Below are positions 8,321 through 16,796 of a stretch of 27,819 bases of DNA, one piece after another. The stretch is from contig CAWKZT010000006.1 of assembly GCA_963854565.1 (NCBI GenBank), positions 1-27,819 of the forward strand, written 5' to 3'. The first letter of the stretch is position 1, and every line of letters starts with the position of its first letter. The stretch is from CAWKZT01 sp963854565. Lineage in GTDB: Bacteria; Actinomycetota; Acidimicrobiia; Acidimicrobiales; JAHEJN01. The notes beneath the pieces are model-generated. The model was not told where the DNA came from and ran no database searches. It saw only the letters and a program-made list of their open reading frames with translations. The position numbers and the translations under genes are program-made.

Positions 8321-9400
8321 TCAGACCCTCCGGATTTCCGGTGTGCCGAACATGCCATAGGGCCGAATAACCAGACCAATCATCATGACAACGTAGGGGA
8401 TAATCAGCGGGTAACCGGCGCCGAGTAGGCCGACCTCGCCCGCTGCGTATTGACCGGCAAAGATCTCAATAAGGCCAATCGTAAGACCACCCAACAGCGC
8501 TCCTGTGGCCGAATCGAGCCCTCCCAAAATCACGGCGGGCAAGGCCCGAAACGCAATGTTGGCTGTGGTTTCATCAACGCCACCGGAGTAACCAACAGGC
8601 GGACCGGTCGCAAACAGACCACCAATGGCCGCAAGTACCGCTCCCGCGCCCCACGCAATCGCAAAGACGCGACCAACGTTAATACCTTGGGCCATGGCCG
8701 CTTCTTGGTCGTAGGCGACCGCTCGCATGGAGATGCCCATGCGAGACCGGTAAAAGAAAAACACCGCAACGAATGCGGCTCCAGCGGTGATCATGGCAGC
8801 AATGTAGGCCCAGTTTATGAGGGCGCCACCAACATCGAATCCGCCCGCCCCCCATGGGGCATTCACCTGACGGATGTCAACCCGAGTCGCATCAGCATTG
8901 AAGACACGAAGGACAATTTCCAGACCCAAAGTGATAACGGCAACCGAGAACAGCGGTTCGCCGATCATGGGCCGAAGCACAACTCGTTCAATGATCAAGC
9001 CCATCAAAGCGGCGAAGGACAAGGCCACCAACACGCTCAGGCCCCACCCCAACCAAGTGGGGTTGATATCGATGAGAGGATTATGAATGGTCGTAAACGG
9101 AATGTTCTCGTCGGCCACCGCAAACGACACAAACAACGCACCGGCGGCAGCCATTCCGCCCTGGGCAAAGTTGATGGTTTGGGTTGCCTTGAAGATCAAG
9201 ACGAAACCGAGGGCAATGATGGCGTAGACCGAGCCAAGGCCCAACGACTTCATAAGCGTCTGAAAGAACAAAGCTGGGTTGTTGCCAAGCTGCAGGGCCA
9301 AGAAGATGGCGGTGGGGATACCCAGTCCGACCAAGAAGAGCAGCGTGAGATTGCTGCGCACTTGGGCGGGCATCCATGAAGTGAGGACATTCGCTCCCAT
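8321..9400 (-). CDS. livH: Branched-chain amino acid-type ABC transporter permease LivH
   Basis: Partner permease of LivM, 359 residues, with about eight hydrophobic segments. Diagnostic stretches are GLGSVYAIIALGFVLIFKATQTINFAQG (about 55-82), the coupling segment MRAVAYDQEAAMAQGINV and PAVILGGLDSATGALLGG. The first 50 residues include an extra N-terminal hydrophobic helix (LTLLFLVGLGIPTAIFLAL), longer than the basic LivH core. Its ATG shares one base with the ligase stop codon (TAATG), a strong sign of translational coupling to the ligase. Confidence 0.92.
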   Translation of the reverse strand: MGANVLTSWMPAQVRSNLTLLFLVGLGIPTAIFLALQLGNNPALFFQTLMKSLGLGSVYAIIALGFVLIFKATQTINFAQGGMAAAGALFVSFAVADENIPFTTIHNPLIDINPTWLGWGLSVLVALSFAALMGLIIERVVLRPMIGEPLFSVAVITLGLEIVLRVFNADATRVDIRQVNAPWGAGGFDVGGALINWAYIAAMITAGAAFVAVFFFYRSRMGISMRAVAYDQEAAMAQGINVGRVFAIAWGAGAVLAAIGGLFATGPPVGYSGGVDETTANIAFRALPAVILGGLDSATGALLGGLTIGLIEIFAGQYAAGEVGLLGAGYPLIIPYVVMMIGLVIRPYGMFGTPEIRRV

Positions 9401-11265
9401 TAGTACAACGACTCCACGAGGTCACCAAAGCGTTCGAGCATGGCGCTGCGCTTAAGTTTTTGCGTCGCGGTCAATTCGCCATCCTCATGGTCTAGCTCTT
9501 TGGGAATCATCTTGTATTTCTTGATCTGCTCGACACTCGCAAACTTGGCATTTGTCTTGTCGACCACACCCTGTATCAGCTCGATGACCTCGGGCTTTTC
9601 GGAGAGATCTCGGTAGGTGGTGTAAGGAATTTTCTGTCGGACTGCCCAACTGCCGACTGTTTCGAGTTCGATGCCAACCAGAGCGCTGATATATTTGCGT
9701 CCATCGCCGATGACCATCGCTTCTTTGACGAACGGTGACGCCTTAAGACTATTTTCGATTTCGGATGGTGAAATATTCTTCCCGCCCGAGGTGATGATGA
9801 CGTCTTTCATGCGGTCGATAATCTTGAGATGCGTGCCATCAACCCACTCACCGACGTCGCCCGTGCGTAACCATCCATCATCGGTGAATGTTTCCGCCGT
9901 CTTCTCTGGCAGATTCCAATAACCCTTGAAATTACCGCCATGCTTGGTCTGGATCTCACCGGTGCCTTCGTCGATACGCACCGGGCAATTCGAATAGGGC
10001 TCGCCGACCGTTCCTAGTTTCACGCGGCCGGCAAAGTTGCTCGTTGCGATGGCCGAATTCTCCGTCATTCCATACAGCTCATGGACGGGAACGCCAATAC
10101 CAGTGAAGAACTCAAGAACCTCAGGCGCAATCGGCGCCGCACCCGAACCAGCAAAACGGCAGCGACGCATACCAATTCGCTCTTTCAAGGCCCGAAACAC
10201 CAGGGGGTAGCCAATGGCATATAGCACCCGACTCTTCATTGTGTGACTGCCGCCGTTGGCGACCTTCTCCGCACCGATGACTTTTGCCATACTCATGGCC
10301 CCGGTAAAGAACAGTTTCTTAAAGCGACTGGCATCAGCGCCACTGATATGCACACTGGCGTGCATACGTTCCCAAATGCGGGGCACCGCAAAGAATAGGG
10401 TCGGCTGAATCTCGCGCAGATTGCCGGGAACCGTCTCAATTGATTCGGCGAAATTTAACGATGCGCCGGCCCCAACCAACGTCCACGTCGAAAAAATTCG
10501 TTCGGCCACATGACACAGCGGCAAGTACGTCAGCACACTGTCGGTTGCGTTGGGTGATACCCCATCAGGCATACGAACTGATTCGCTGACGATCGTGTCG
10601 ATACAGAACGCAGTATTGGCGTTGGTCAACATGGCACCCTTGGGCGGCCCGGTAGTGCCCGACGTATAGACCAAGGTCATGACATCGTCGCTCTGAGCAT
10701 CTGCCATACGCTGGGCCACAGCACCACGGTTTGCGTCTCGATGGGTGCGACCAATTTCGAGGAACGAATCCCACAAAAGCAAACGATCATCGTTGTATTC
10801 GGCCATACCCCGCGGTTCGACGAACAAGATCTTGCTCACACCAGTCAACACAGACTGATCGGCACCAAGCACCTTGTCGTACTGTTCCTGGTCTTCGGCG
10901 AAATGTACGGTAGCTCCGCAGTCGGCCAACATGTACTGGACTTCGGCAGTGGGGTTAGTCGGGTACAGGCCAACCGTGACACCGCGAATAGCGACAGTGG
11001 CCAGGTCGAGAATTACCCACTCGGGACGATCTTCAGAATGGATGGAAACCCGGTCGCCCGCCTCAATACCGAGAGCCAATAGTCCATGGGCCGCTAGTTC
11101 GACAAGTTCCCAAGTGTCGGCCCAGTTGTATTCCTTCCAAATCCCAAAGTCCTTCTCACGCATGGCAAGTTGTTCGGGCGCGCTAAAAGCCCATTGGTAC
11201 GCGAGTGACGCAACAGAAACAGTGTCTGCACCGGTAGTAACCGGCGCAGCATCAACAACTGTCAT
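9400..11265 (-). CDS. Long-chain-type acyl-CoA ligase (AMP-binding, FadD15-like)
   Basis: ATP-dependent acid:CoA ligase, 621 residues, probably activating the substrate brought in by the downstream transporter. The phosphate-binding motif LVYTSGTTGPPKG is at 198-210, HELYGMTE at 395-402, the ATP-ribose aspartate in GWLRTGD at 464-470, the hinge DRMKDVIITSGGKNISP at 484-500 and the C-terminal lysine region TATQKLKR at 599-606. The long C-terminal domain resembles mycobacterial FadD15 and eukaryotic Faa-type ligases more than short-chain synthetases. ATG at 11265 follows GGGGGT at a 3-6 base distance. It is the first gene of the six-gene operon. Precedent exists for ligase-ABC pairs in phenylpropanoid uptake by Rhodopseudomonas palustris (couB with couPSTUVW); substrate here is unknown. 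Confidence 0.9.
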   Translation of the reverse strand: MTVVDAAPVTTGADTVSVASLAYQWAFSAPEQLAMREKDFGIWKEYNWADTWELVELAAHGLLALGIEAGDRVSIHSEDRPEWVILDLATVAIRGVTVGLYPTNPTAEVQYMLADCGATVHFAEDQEQYDKVLGADQSVLTGVSKILFVEPRGMAEYNDDRLLLWDSFLEIGRTHRDANRGAVAQRMADAQSDDVMTLVYTSGTTGPPKGAMLTNANTAFCIDTIVSESVRMPDGVSPNATDSVLTYLPLCHVAERIFSTWTLVGAGASLNFAESIETVPGNLREIQPTLFFAVPRIWERMHASVHISGADASRFKKLFFTGAMSMAKVIGAEKVANGGSHTMKSRVLYAIGYPLVFRALKERIGMRRCRFAGSGAAPIAPEVLEFFTGIGVPVHELYGMTENSAIATSNFAGRVKLGTVGEPYSNCPVRIDEGTGEIQTKHGGNFKGYWNLPEKTAETFTDDGWLRTGDVGEWVDGTHLKIIDRMKDVIITSGGKNISPSEIENSLKASPFVKEAMVIGDGRKYISALVGIELETVGSWAVRQKIPYTTYRDLSEKPEVIELIQGVVDKTNAKFASVEQIKKYKMIPKELDHEDGELTATQKLKRSAMLERFGDLVESLY

Positions 11266-11443
11266 TAAACCCCCAGGTATTGCCGGTCCCCCGGACTGAC
11301 TTTACCCGGACCGACTTGAAAGGTGGGACGATAGCAGTTCTACACAAAAGTGCGAATCACTTCTGTAACCAGTAGGTGGGGATCTTCCATCGGACAACCG
11401 TCCCTCCAGTAATTGGAGTCTCAACCGATTATAACCTTCATGA

Positions 11444-12229
11444 TTTGCAGCTCGGGCTGTCATACTCGAACCAGAGATTCTTGCAGACGGAACCAAGCGT
11501 TTTGAACTCACAGCCGAAATTGTTCCGTGGGAAGTTAAACCCGGCGAGATTGTTGATGCCTGGGCGTACAACGGCGTCGTACCTGCACCACAAATCATCG
11601 TTGATCTTGGAGACGATTACACCTACGCTTTCGAAGCTACTCACACCGCAGTCGGTATGTATCACCCGCATCATCACGGCCAGATGCAGGTAGCGAACGG
11701 CATGTTTGGTGTGTTCCGCATTGGAGACCACCCCATACCGCGTGGCATGACGGTGTCGGGCGTAACCATTCCTGCGGACCTTGAGATTGCCCGGGACATC
11801 CCGATGGTCATCAACGACGCTGGCGAGATTGGCCTGACACTCAACGGCAAGGGCTTCCCCGCCACTGAACCCTACGTCTTGAACCAGGGCGACTGGGTCA
11901 ACATTACGTATTACAACGAGGGTTTGGGCTCACACCCAATGCACCTGCACCAGTTCCCACAACTGATGTACGCCAAGGACGGCATTCCTCTCGATCAGCC
12001 GTTCTGGGCCGACACAGTAAACATTGCTCCCGGAGAACGGTATTCGGCGATCTTCTATGCGGCCGACCCCGGAACCTGGGTATGGCATTGTCACATCCTT
12101 ACCCACGTCGAACGCGAGACCGGCATGTTCGGCATGGTTACGGCACTTATTGTGAACCCAACTGAAGGGTATGTCGCCCCCGAAACCGAGCCCGGACGTT
12201 GGGTTCTTGCCGGCGACCACGGCCTGTAA
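11444..12229 (+). pseudogene. Multicopper oxidase remnant (5'-truncated, internally deleted)
   Basis: The frame is open from a TGA at 11441 to TAA at 12227-12229, but has no ATG, GTG or TTG before 11657, deep inside the fold. Homology is recognisable from about 11465 (LEPEILADGTKRFELTAEIVPWEV). Copper motifs present are HPHHHGQ, HPMHLHQF and WHCHILTHVERETGM, giving the type 1 site and part of the trinuclear site. The first motif, HWHG, is absent: the chain passes directly from PAPQIIVDLGDD to YTYAFEATHTAVGMYH, where relatives carry roughly 40 more residues. The signal peptide is missing too. A shortened protein from ATG 11657 (190 residues) is possible, but a decayed gene is more likely. The 200 bases before 11465 show no other remnant. 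Confidence 0.75.
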
Positions 12230-12302
12230 CCACGGCTCTTGGTTTCTTCCTCAGCCATTTCTCGGTGACTAACCCTGGGGGCAGCGGTTAGCCATCGCAA
12301 GC

Positions 12303-12338
12303 GAAAGGTCCCGTCCGCTAACGCTGACGGGACCTTTC
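12303..12338. terminator. Bidirectional intrinsic terminator
   Basis: A perfect 13-bp stem, GAAAGGTCCCGTC at 12303-12315 and GACGGGACCTTTC at 12326-12338, with a 10-base loop. It sits between two convergent genes (ends at 12229 and 12353). On the plus strand it is followed by TGCTTTTG, a modest U tract; on the minus strand the tail is less T-rich. It probably terminates both transcripts, with better form in the plus direction. Confidence 0.85.
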
Positions 12339-12352
12339 TGCTTTTGCCGAGG

Positions 12353-13834
12353 CTATTTTGCCGCTAGCCACAAGACTTCTAGGTCGGTCTCTAGCTCCAA
12401 AATTGCTTCATCGATGATCACATTGGGATCATTCTTGACCAGGGCTCTCAGCTGGTTGATTCGAGCCGTTTCCGCCGCAAACATCGCTGTATCGGTGGTC
12501 CAGTTTCGAATGGCTGAGTATTCCAAACCGGCTGACATGACATCCCAATTAACTGTTTGCGAATAGCGGCCATCCAGTTGCTCCAGATACCTGTCTTGTA
12601 GGTCGACCTGAGCGGGCATCGCCGCATAGATGTCGGCGAGGTCGGCCGCCAACGTCGTTTCGAGTTCGACCAGAACCTGGAAGGCGGCTTCAGGATTGGC
12701 CGTTTCGGCGTGAATGTGGAGGCTCTCTATACGAACAGGCGACCGGGAGGTCCCATCGGAAGTTGGCACGACCCCGAGATCCCAGAACGTGCCATCGTCA
12801 ATGCAACATACATACCAAAGTTGGGTGTTTGCCATGGCTAAACGCCCGGATGCGAACGCGTTCCCTCCCAGCGGAGCGGCGAGTTCTTCAGCCCCATCGG
12901 GCACAAAGCCGATGGTGTGAATCGCTTGCTGATGCCAGCGCAAGGCCTCGCCCCAAGAAGACGGCACGACAGTTGAGTCGTTTACTCGTTCAAGTTCAGC
13001 GGCACCAAAGGATGCCCCCAGCATTCCCGGTTGCTCAGTCCACTGATTGCTATATCCCCATTGGACCGTGTCGTCCTTGTCAAACCCGGCATCAGCCGCC
13101 GTGCGACCATCCGAATCTAACGTTAGCAACGAGCCAATTTCGACGAGTTTGGCAAAGTCCCATAACCCCTCATAGGACGTTCCCGGCCCATAAATCGCGG
13201 TGCCATTGGGCGCGTACTCGGTCGGAGGGTAAGGAAGACCAGCCGCGTCGAATAGTTCCGTGTTCACAAAGATTGCCGAGGGGTAAACCGAGAACGGGAG
13301 ACCTCTCAACGAACCCTCCGCATCACGCAGTGAAGTAAGGAGAACCTCACTGAACATTTGTTGGTCGAAACTCTCCGCCACAATAAATTCATCCAGGGCA
13401 AGAAACTCGCTCCCTATCGCATAAGCACTGGAACGACCCATTGGACCGACAATGTCCGGGGCGTTTCCCTCGGCCACACGTTCCGCTAGGTGGGCGTTTG
13501 CCTCGCCAATTGCCGCGAACGTAACGACCAATTCAACCGCGTCTTGGCGTTGGTTATAGCCGTCGACCAACACCTGCACTCGTTCCTCTTGTGTTTGCGT
13601 GGAACTGAAACCGACACCAACGAACCATTGCACCTCAATTGGCTCGGTCGTGGTTTCGTCTAGTGCGTCCTGAGCACCATCATCGAGCGTGGGGGTCGCC
13701 CGTTCCGTCGGTTCCGCCTCGACGACATCTTCAACATTTTCCGACCCAGGAATGCTGGCCGTTGTGCACGCGGCAACGACGACCGCCACCACAAATAAGG
13801 ACAACCAGGCAACAAACGAAAACCTTAAGCGCAT
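12353..13834 (-). CDS. Extracellular solute-binding lipoprotein, family 1 (sugar ABC type)
   Basis: Carbohydrate-binding lipoprotein of the SBP_bac_1 (MalE-like) type, 493 residues from the ATG at 13834; a TTG two codons upstream is the alternative start. The signal peptide ends in VVAAC with lipidated Cys23, followed by an acidic Thr/Glu/Asp-rich linker of about 45 residues. Typical features are WFVGVGFSSTQTQEERVQVLVDGYN near the start of the domain, NAPDIVGPMG, GLPFSVYPSAIFVNTELFDAAGLPYPP and the C-terminal half with ASGRLAMANTQLWYV. No permease or ATPase accompanies it, so it must use components encoded elsewhere. It begins 7 bases after the stop of the sugar kinase gene, suggesting one transcript. 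Confidence 0.88.
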   Translation of the reverse strand: MRLRFSFVAWLSLFVVAVVVAACTTASIPGSENVEDVVEAEPTERATPTLDDGAQDALDETTTEPIEVQWFVGVGFSSTQTQEERVQVLVDGYNQRQDAVELVVTFAAIGEANAHLAERVAEGNAPDIVGPMGRSSAYAIGSEFLALDEFIVAESFDQQMFSEVLLTSLRDAEGSLRGLPFSVYPSAIFVNTELFDAAGLPYPPTEYAPNGTAIYGPGTSYEGLWDFAKLVEIGSLLTLDSDGRTAADAGFDKDDTVQWGYSNQWTEQPGMLGASFGAAELERVNDSTVVPSSWGEALRWHQQAIHTIGFVPDGAEELAAPLGGNAFASGRLAMANTQLWYVCCIDDGTFWDLGVVPTSDGTSRSPVRIESLHIHAETANPEAAFQVLVELETTLAADLADIYAAMPAQVDLQDRYLEQLDGRYSQTVNWDVMSAGLEYSAIRNWTTDTAMFAAETARINQLRALVKNDPNVIIDEAILELETDLEVLWLAAK

Positions 13835-13841
13835 CGGCAAA

Positions 13842-14774
13842 TCACAATAGCTCTGGCTGAAAAACCAGCCGCGCCGCCCCGATCAATCCCGCATGATTAC
13901 CAAGATCGGCTGCTCGCGTCGACATCCCCGCCAAAAAGTCCATAGTGGCGTAGGTCGTCACGTACTGGCGGACCAATGGGACAAAAACGTCGGCCGCCTG
14001 GAGGACACCACCGCCTAACACTGCCACCCGCAAATCAAATGCCGCTCCGGTCGAAGCGATCACAGCCGCGGTGGCCTTCGCTCCGGTGTGCACCGCATTC
14101 GTCGCCGCCACATTTCCCTGACGAACAGCCTCGAACAATGCAACTCCGTCGCGTGTCGTGCCGCCATCCCAACCATCGGCAAGGGCGTTGCTGACCATGG
14201 CCCGGCCACTGGCGTACATTTCCGCACACCCCCGACCACCGCAGACACAACTCGTCCCATTGAAATCGACCACGACATGACCTAAGTGCGCCGCGTTTCC
14301 TGTGCGCCCTGTAACAATTTTGCCTTGCGATATGACTCCACCACCAACACCGGTAGAAACGACCACTACCACCGCATCGTTGACATCGCTGGCTGCCCCA
14401 AGCCAGTGTTCGCCTACCGCTGCCGCTATCCCATCACCAACTAGCAAAACCTCCAGACCTGTCAAACTCCGCAACTGATCTGCTAACGGGAACTCGCTCC
14501 ACGACCCGATATTTAGTGGGCTGACGGTTCCGTCGTGACTGTTGATCGGACCGGCTGAGCACACACCAATTCCCCGTGCGCCCGTAAAGTCATCACCGGA
14601 GACGAGATCTGCGATTGCCGCCCAAACTTGGTCAGACGTCCCCTGGGGGGTCGCAACTTGTTGATGGTTGGTGAGCCTTCCGAGGTTGTCGACCAAGGCT
14701 ACGGCGATCTTCGAACCGCCGATATCGATAGCCAGCGCTTCGCCACCCGGGTCGGTCAATAATTGGTCGGCCAT
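13842..14774 (-). CDS. ROK-family sugar kinase (glucokinase-like)
   Basis: Cytosolic ATP-dependent hexose kinase, 310 residues. The phosphate-binding DIGGSK is at 17-22 and a second ATP-binding stretch STGVGGGV at 140-147. The ROK zinc site is complete: His166 in LGHVVVD and Cys176, Cys178, Cys183 in the CVCGGRGC motif. The catalytic aspartate would be Asp114 in LVGDGIAAAVGE, where Gly replaces the usual Asn before Asp. Domain size is normal. The ATG at 14774 is preceded by GGAAAGGTAG. Pairing with a sugar-binding protein suggests that it phosphorylates the imported sugar. Glucose, N-acetylmannosamine or other hexoses cannot be distinguished. Confidence 0.9.
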   Translation of the reverse strand: MADQLLTDPGGEALAIDIGGSKIAVALVDNLGRLTNHQQVATPQGTSDQVWAAIADLVSGDDFTGARGIGVCSAGPINSHDGTVSPLNIGSWSEFPLADQLRSLTGLEVLLVGDGIAAAVGEHWLGAASDVNDAVVVVVSTGVGGGVISQGKIVTGRTGNAAHLGHVVVDFNGTSCVCGGRGCAEMYASGRAMVSNALADGWDGGTTRDGVALFEAVRQGNVAATNAVHTGAKATAAVIASTGAAFDLRVAVLGGGVLQAADVFVPLVRQYVTTYATMDFLAGMSTRAADLGNHAGLIGAARLVFQPELL

Positions 14775-14938
14775 AAGCTACCTTTCCGACCTTTGTCCAC
14801 GGAACGCATGGCATGAGTATCGCGCGCCTGTCAACGAGCGCCAACCTGAGCCACGAGGTGGTTACAGTCCGGGCTACCTAGAGTGCACATCCACAGACGA
14901 ACCCATGAACCACTCGGCAATTCCTCTGACCCCACCCG

Positions 14939-16717
14939 ATGCACCATAAATCTACGAAGACAACCGACCTCGCTCCCAAACTCAGTGTCAAGCGAGCCCT
15001 GGCCTCACTCGTTGACGCGTCCGGTAACCGGCAATGGTTGAGCTTTACCAACCCAGTCGCCACCATTACCGCCTGGCAACTCGACCACGTACGCTCTGCT
15101 TTGCAACAGGTCGAAGCCATGGTTCAAGGCGGACTTTGGGCCGTCGGGGTTGTGAGCTACGGCGCCGCCCCTGCGTTCGATCCGGCCCTGGTCACTCGCT
15201 CAAACTCCGAACAGCCGCTGCTCGCCTTTGGCTTGTTTGCCGACGCCGAACCCGACCCCGGTGATGACGGAAGCCAATTCACTGCGTCAGGGTGGAACCC
15301 AACGGTTGATCAACAAACCTACGAGGCCAGCGTTCGCGATATCAAGCACCACATCGCTCGTGGCGATACGTACCAGGTCAACCTCACCCACCAACTCCAG
15401 GGTCATTTCACCGGCGACCCGCTGGCGCTATTTCGTTCCATGAGCCGTTCACAAGGCGCCGATCATTGTGTGTACCTCGACATGGGCGACGTGGCCATGT
15501 GTTCAGCATCCCCAGAACTGTTCTTCACGTATCACCCGAGCAACGGAGCGGCAACTATTTCGTCGAAGCCGATGAAGGGAACTCGCCCCAGAGATGACGA
15601 CCCCAACACCGATCGTGGCTTATTGCACGACTTGGCAACTAGCCCGAAGGATCAGGCGGAGAACACGATGATTGTCGACATGATGCGAAACGATTTTGGT
15701 CGGATCGCCAAAATCGGAACCGTTTCTGTCCCGACCATTCACGCAATTGAGAGCTACCCCACCGTCCACCAAATGACATCCACTGTTACGGCGACCACAG
15801 ACGCAAGCGTGGCGGAAATTTTCGACGCCTGTTTTCCGGCTGCTTCAATAACCGGCGCCCCCAAGGTGCGGACGACTGAACTCATCGCCGAACTTGAGCC
15901 CGAACCTCGTGGCGTGTATTGCGGCGCAGCGGGTGTGATGAGCCCAGATGGCCCAGCCGAGTTCAATGTGGCAATTCGCACCGCGTGGGTCGATCGACTC
16001 GCCCGAACAGCTACCTACGGTGTCGGGGGCGGAATAATTTGGGATTCGGATCCGACAGCCGAATGGGAAGAAACGCAGGTCAAGGCCCGAGTTCTCCAAT
16101 CAGCACCCGGCCAATTTGACCTCATTGAAACTATGCGATTCAGTCCGACCACCGGCATTTTTCTCCTGCACCGCCACATGGACCGACTCGCCAATTCGGC
16201 CCGGCGATTTGGCTTCGTATGCGACATTAACGCGATTGGCCGACACCTTCGAACGCTAACGTTCACCAGACTGCGTCGAATCCGTCTCACGCTTCATTCC
16301 GACGGTTCGTTTTCCGTCACCACGGAAGCATTTTCTAAGTCCGCTGATACTTGGGCTGTACCAATCGACGTTCACCCGACCTGTCCCGATCCGGTCTTCC
16401 GGGGCCACAAGACTACGATTCGTGACGTTTTCAGGGAGGCACGGGAGCGGCATCCAGGTGCCCTCGATGTCATCCTGCGTAACAGTAACGATGAAATCAC
16501 CGAGACCACGATTGGCAACATTGTCATCCTGGCAAAGGACAAATTCTTGACGCCTCCTTCGACCAGTGGCCTCCTTCCCGGCGTTTTCCGCTCGGAACTT
16601 CTCCATCAAAAACGTATTGTCGAGCAGTCCATATCGGTCGATGATCTACGCCACGCAGACGAGGTGTGGATGATCAATGCCCTTAGGGGTTGGACACGCC
16701 TCACGATTGCTGACTAG
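14939..16717 (+). CDS. pabBC: Aminodeoxychorismate synthase component I fused to aminodeoxychorismate lyase (PabB-PabC)
   Basis: Bifunctional folate-pathway enzyme, 592 residues. The chorismate-binding PabB domain occupies about 15-388: the PabB-specific KGTRPR with catalytic Lys213, ENTMIVDMMRND at 241-252, and SITGAPKVRT at 303-312. A Lys rather than Ala in this motif separates PabB from TrpE. A PLP fold-type IV domain covers about 392-592: FDLIETMRF, the Schiff-base Lys491 in GHKTTIRDVF, and PSTSGLLPGVFR. Together they would turn chorismate plus ammonia into p-aminobenzoate; the glutaminase PabA must be encoded elsewhere. ATG 14939 has no Shine-Dalgarno, so a leaderless mRNA is possible. 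It is divergent from the ROK kinase gene across 164 bases. Confidence 0.92.
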   Translation: MHHKSTKTTDLAPKLSVKRALASLVDASGNRQWLSFTNPVATITAWQLDHVRSALQQVEAMVQGGLWAVGVVSYGAAPAFDPALVTRSNSEQPLLAFGLFADAEPDPGDDGSQFTASGWNPTVDQQTYEASVRDIKHHIARGDTYQVNLTHQLQGHFTGDPLALFRSMSRSQGADHCVYLDMGDVAMCSASPELFFTYHPSNGAATISSKPMKGTRPRDDDPNTDRGLLHDLATSPKDQAENTMIVDMMRNDFGRIAKIGTVSVPTIHAIESYPTVHQMTSTVTATTDASVAEIFDACFPAASITGAPKVRTTELIAELEPEPRGVYCGAAGVMSPDGPAEFNVAIRTAWVDRLARTATYGVGGGIIWDSDPTAEWEETQVKARVLQSAPGQFDLIETMRFSPTTGIFLLHRHMDRLANSARRFGFVCDINAIGRHLRTLTFTRLRRIRLTLHSDGSFSVTTEAFSKSADTWAVPIDVHPTCPDPVFRGHKTTIRDVFREARERHPGALDVILRNSNDEITETTIGNIVILAKDKFLTPPSTSGLLPGVFRSELLHQKRIVEQSISVDDLRHADEVWMINALRGWTRLTIAD

Positions 16718-16743
16718 CACTGGCATGAAGGCAATTGTGACTC

Positions 16744-16755
16744 GGACATATGTCC
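16744..16755. promoter_or_regulatory. Perfect 12-bp palindrome upstream of the MFS gene (candidate operator)
   Basis: GGACATATGTCC is fully self-complementary and lies 41 bases before the MFS start, in the 79-base gap after pabBC. Its size and position fit a dimeric repressor operator. It resembles the actinobacterial LexA box (GAAC-N4-GTTC) but differs at one base in each half, so I do not assign a regulator. Confidence 0.45.
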
Positions 16756-16796
16756 ACGATTAAACAACTCGATGCGGTAAGCGCCATGCTTAAGCA

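Noticed and set aside
8450..9379. Long open frame (309 codons) on the plus strand opposite livH
   Set aside because: Its translation is low-complexity and rich in Gly, Arg, Gln and His with no domain, and it mirrors the codon pattern of a clear LivH gene.
11428..11433. ATTATA, giving TATAAT on the minus strand, as a promoter for the ligase operon
   Set aside because: No recognisable -35 element at 16-18 bases and an implied leader of about 155 bases; too weak to list as a promoter.
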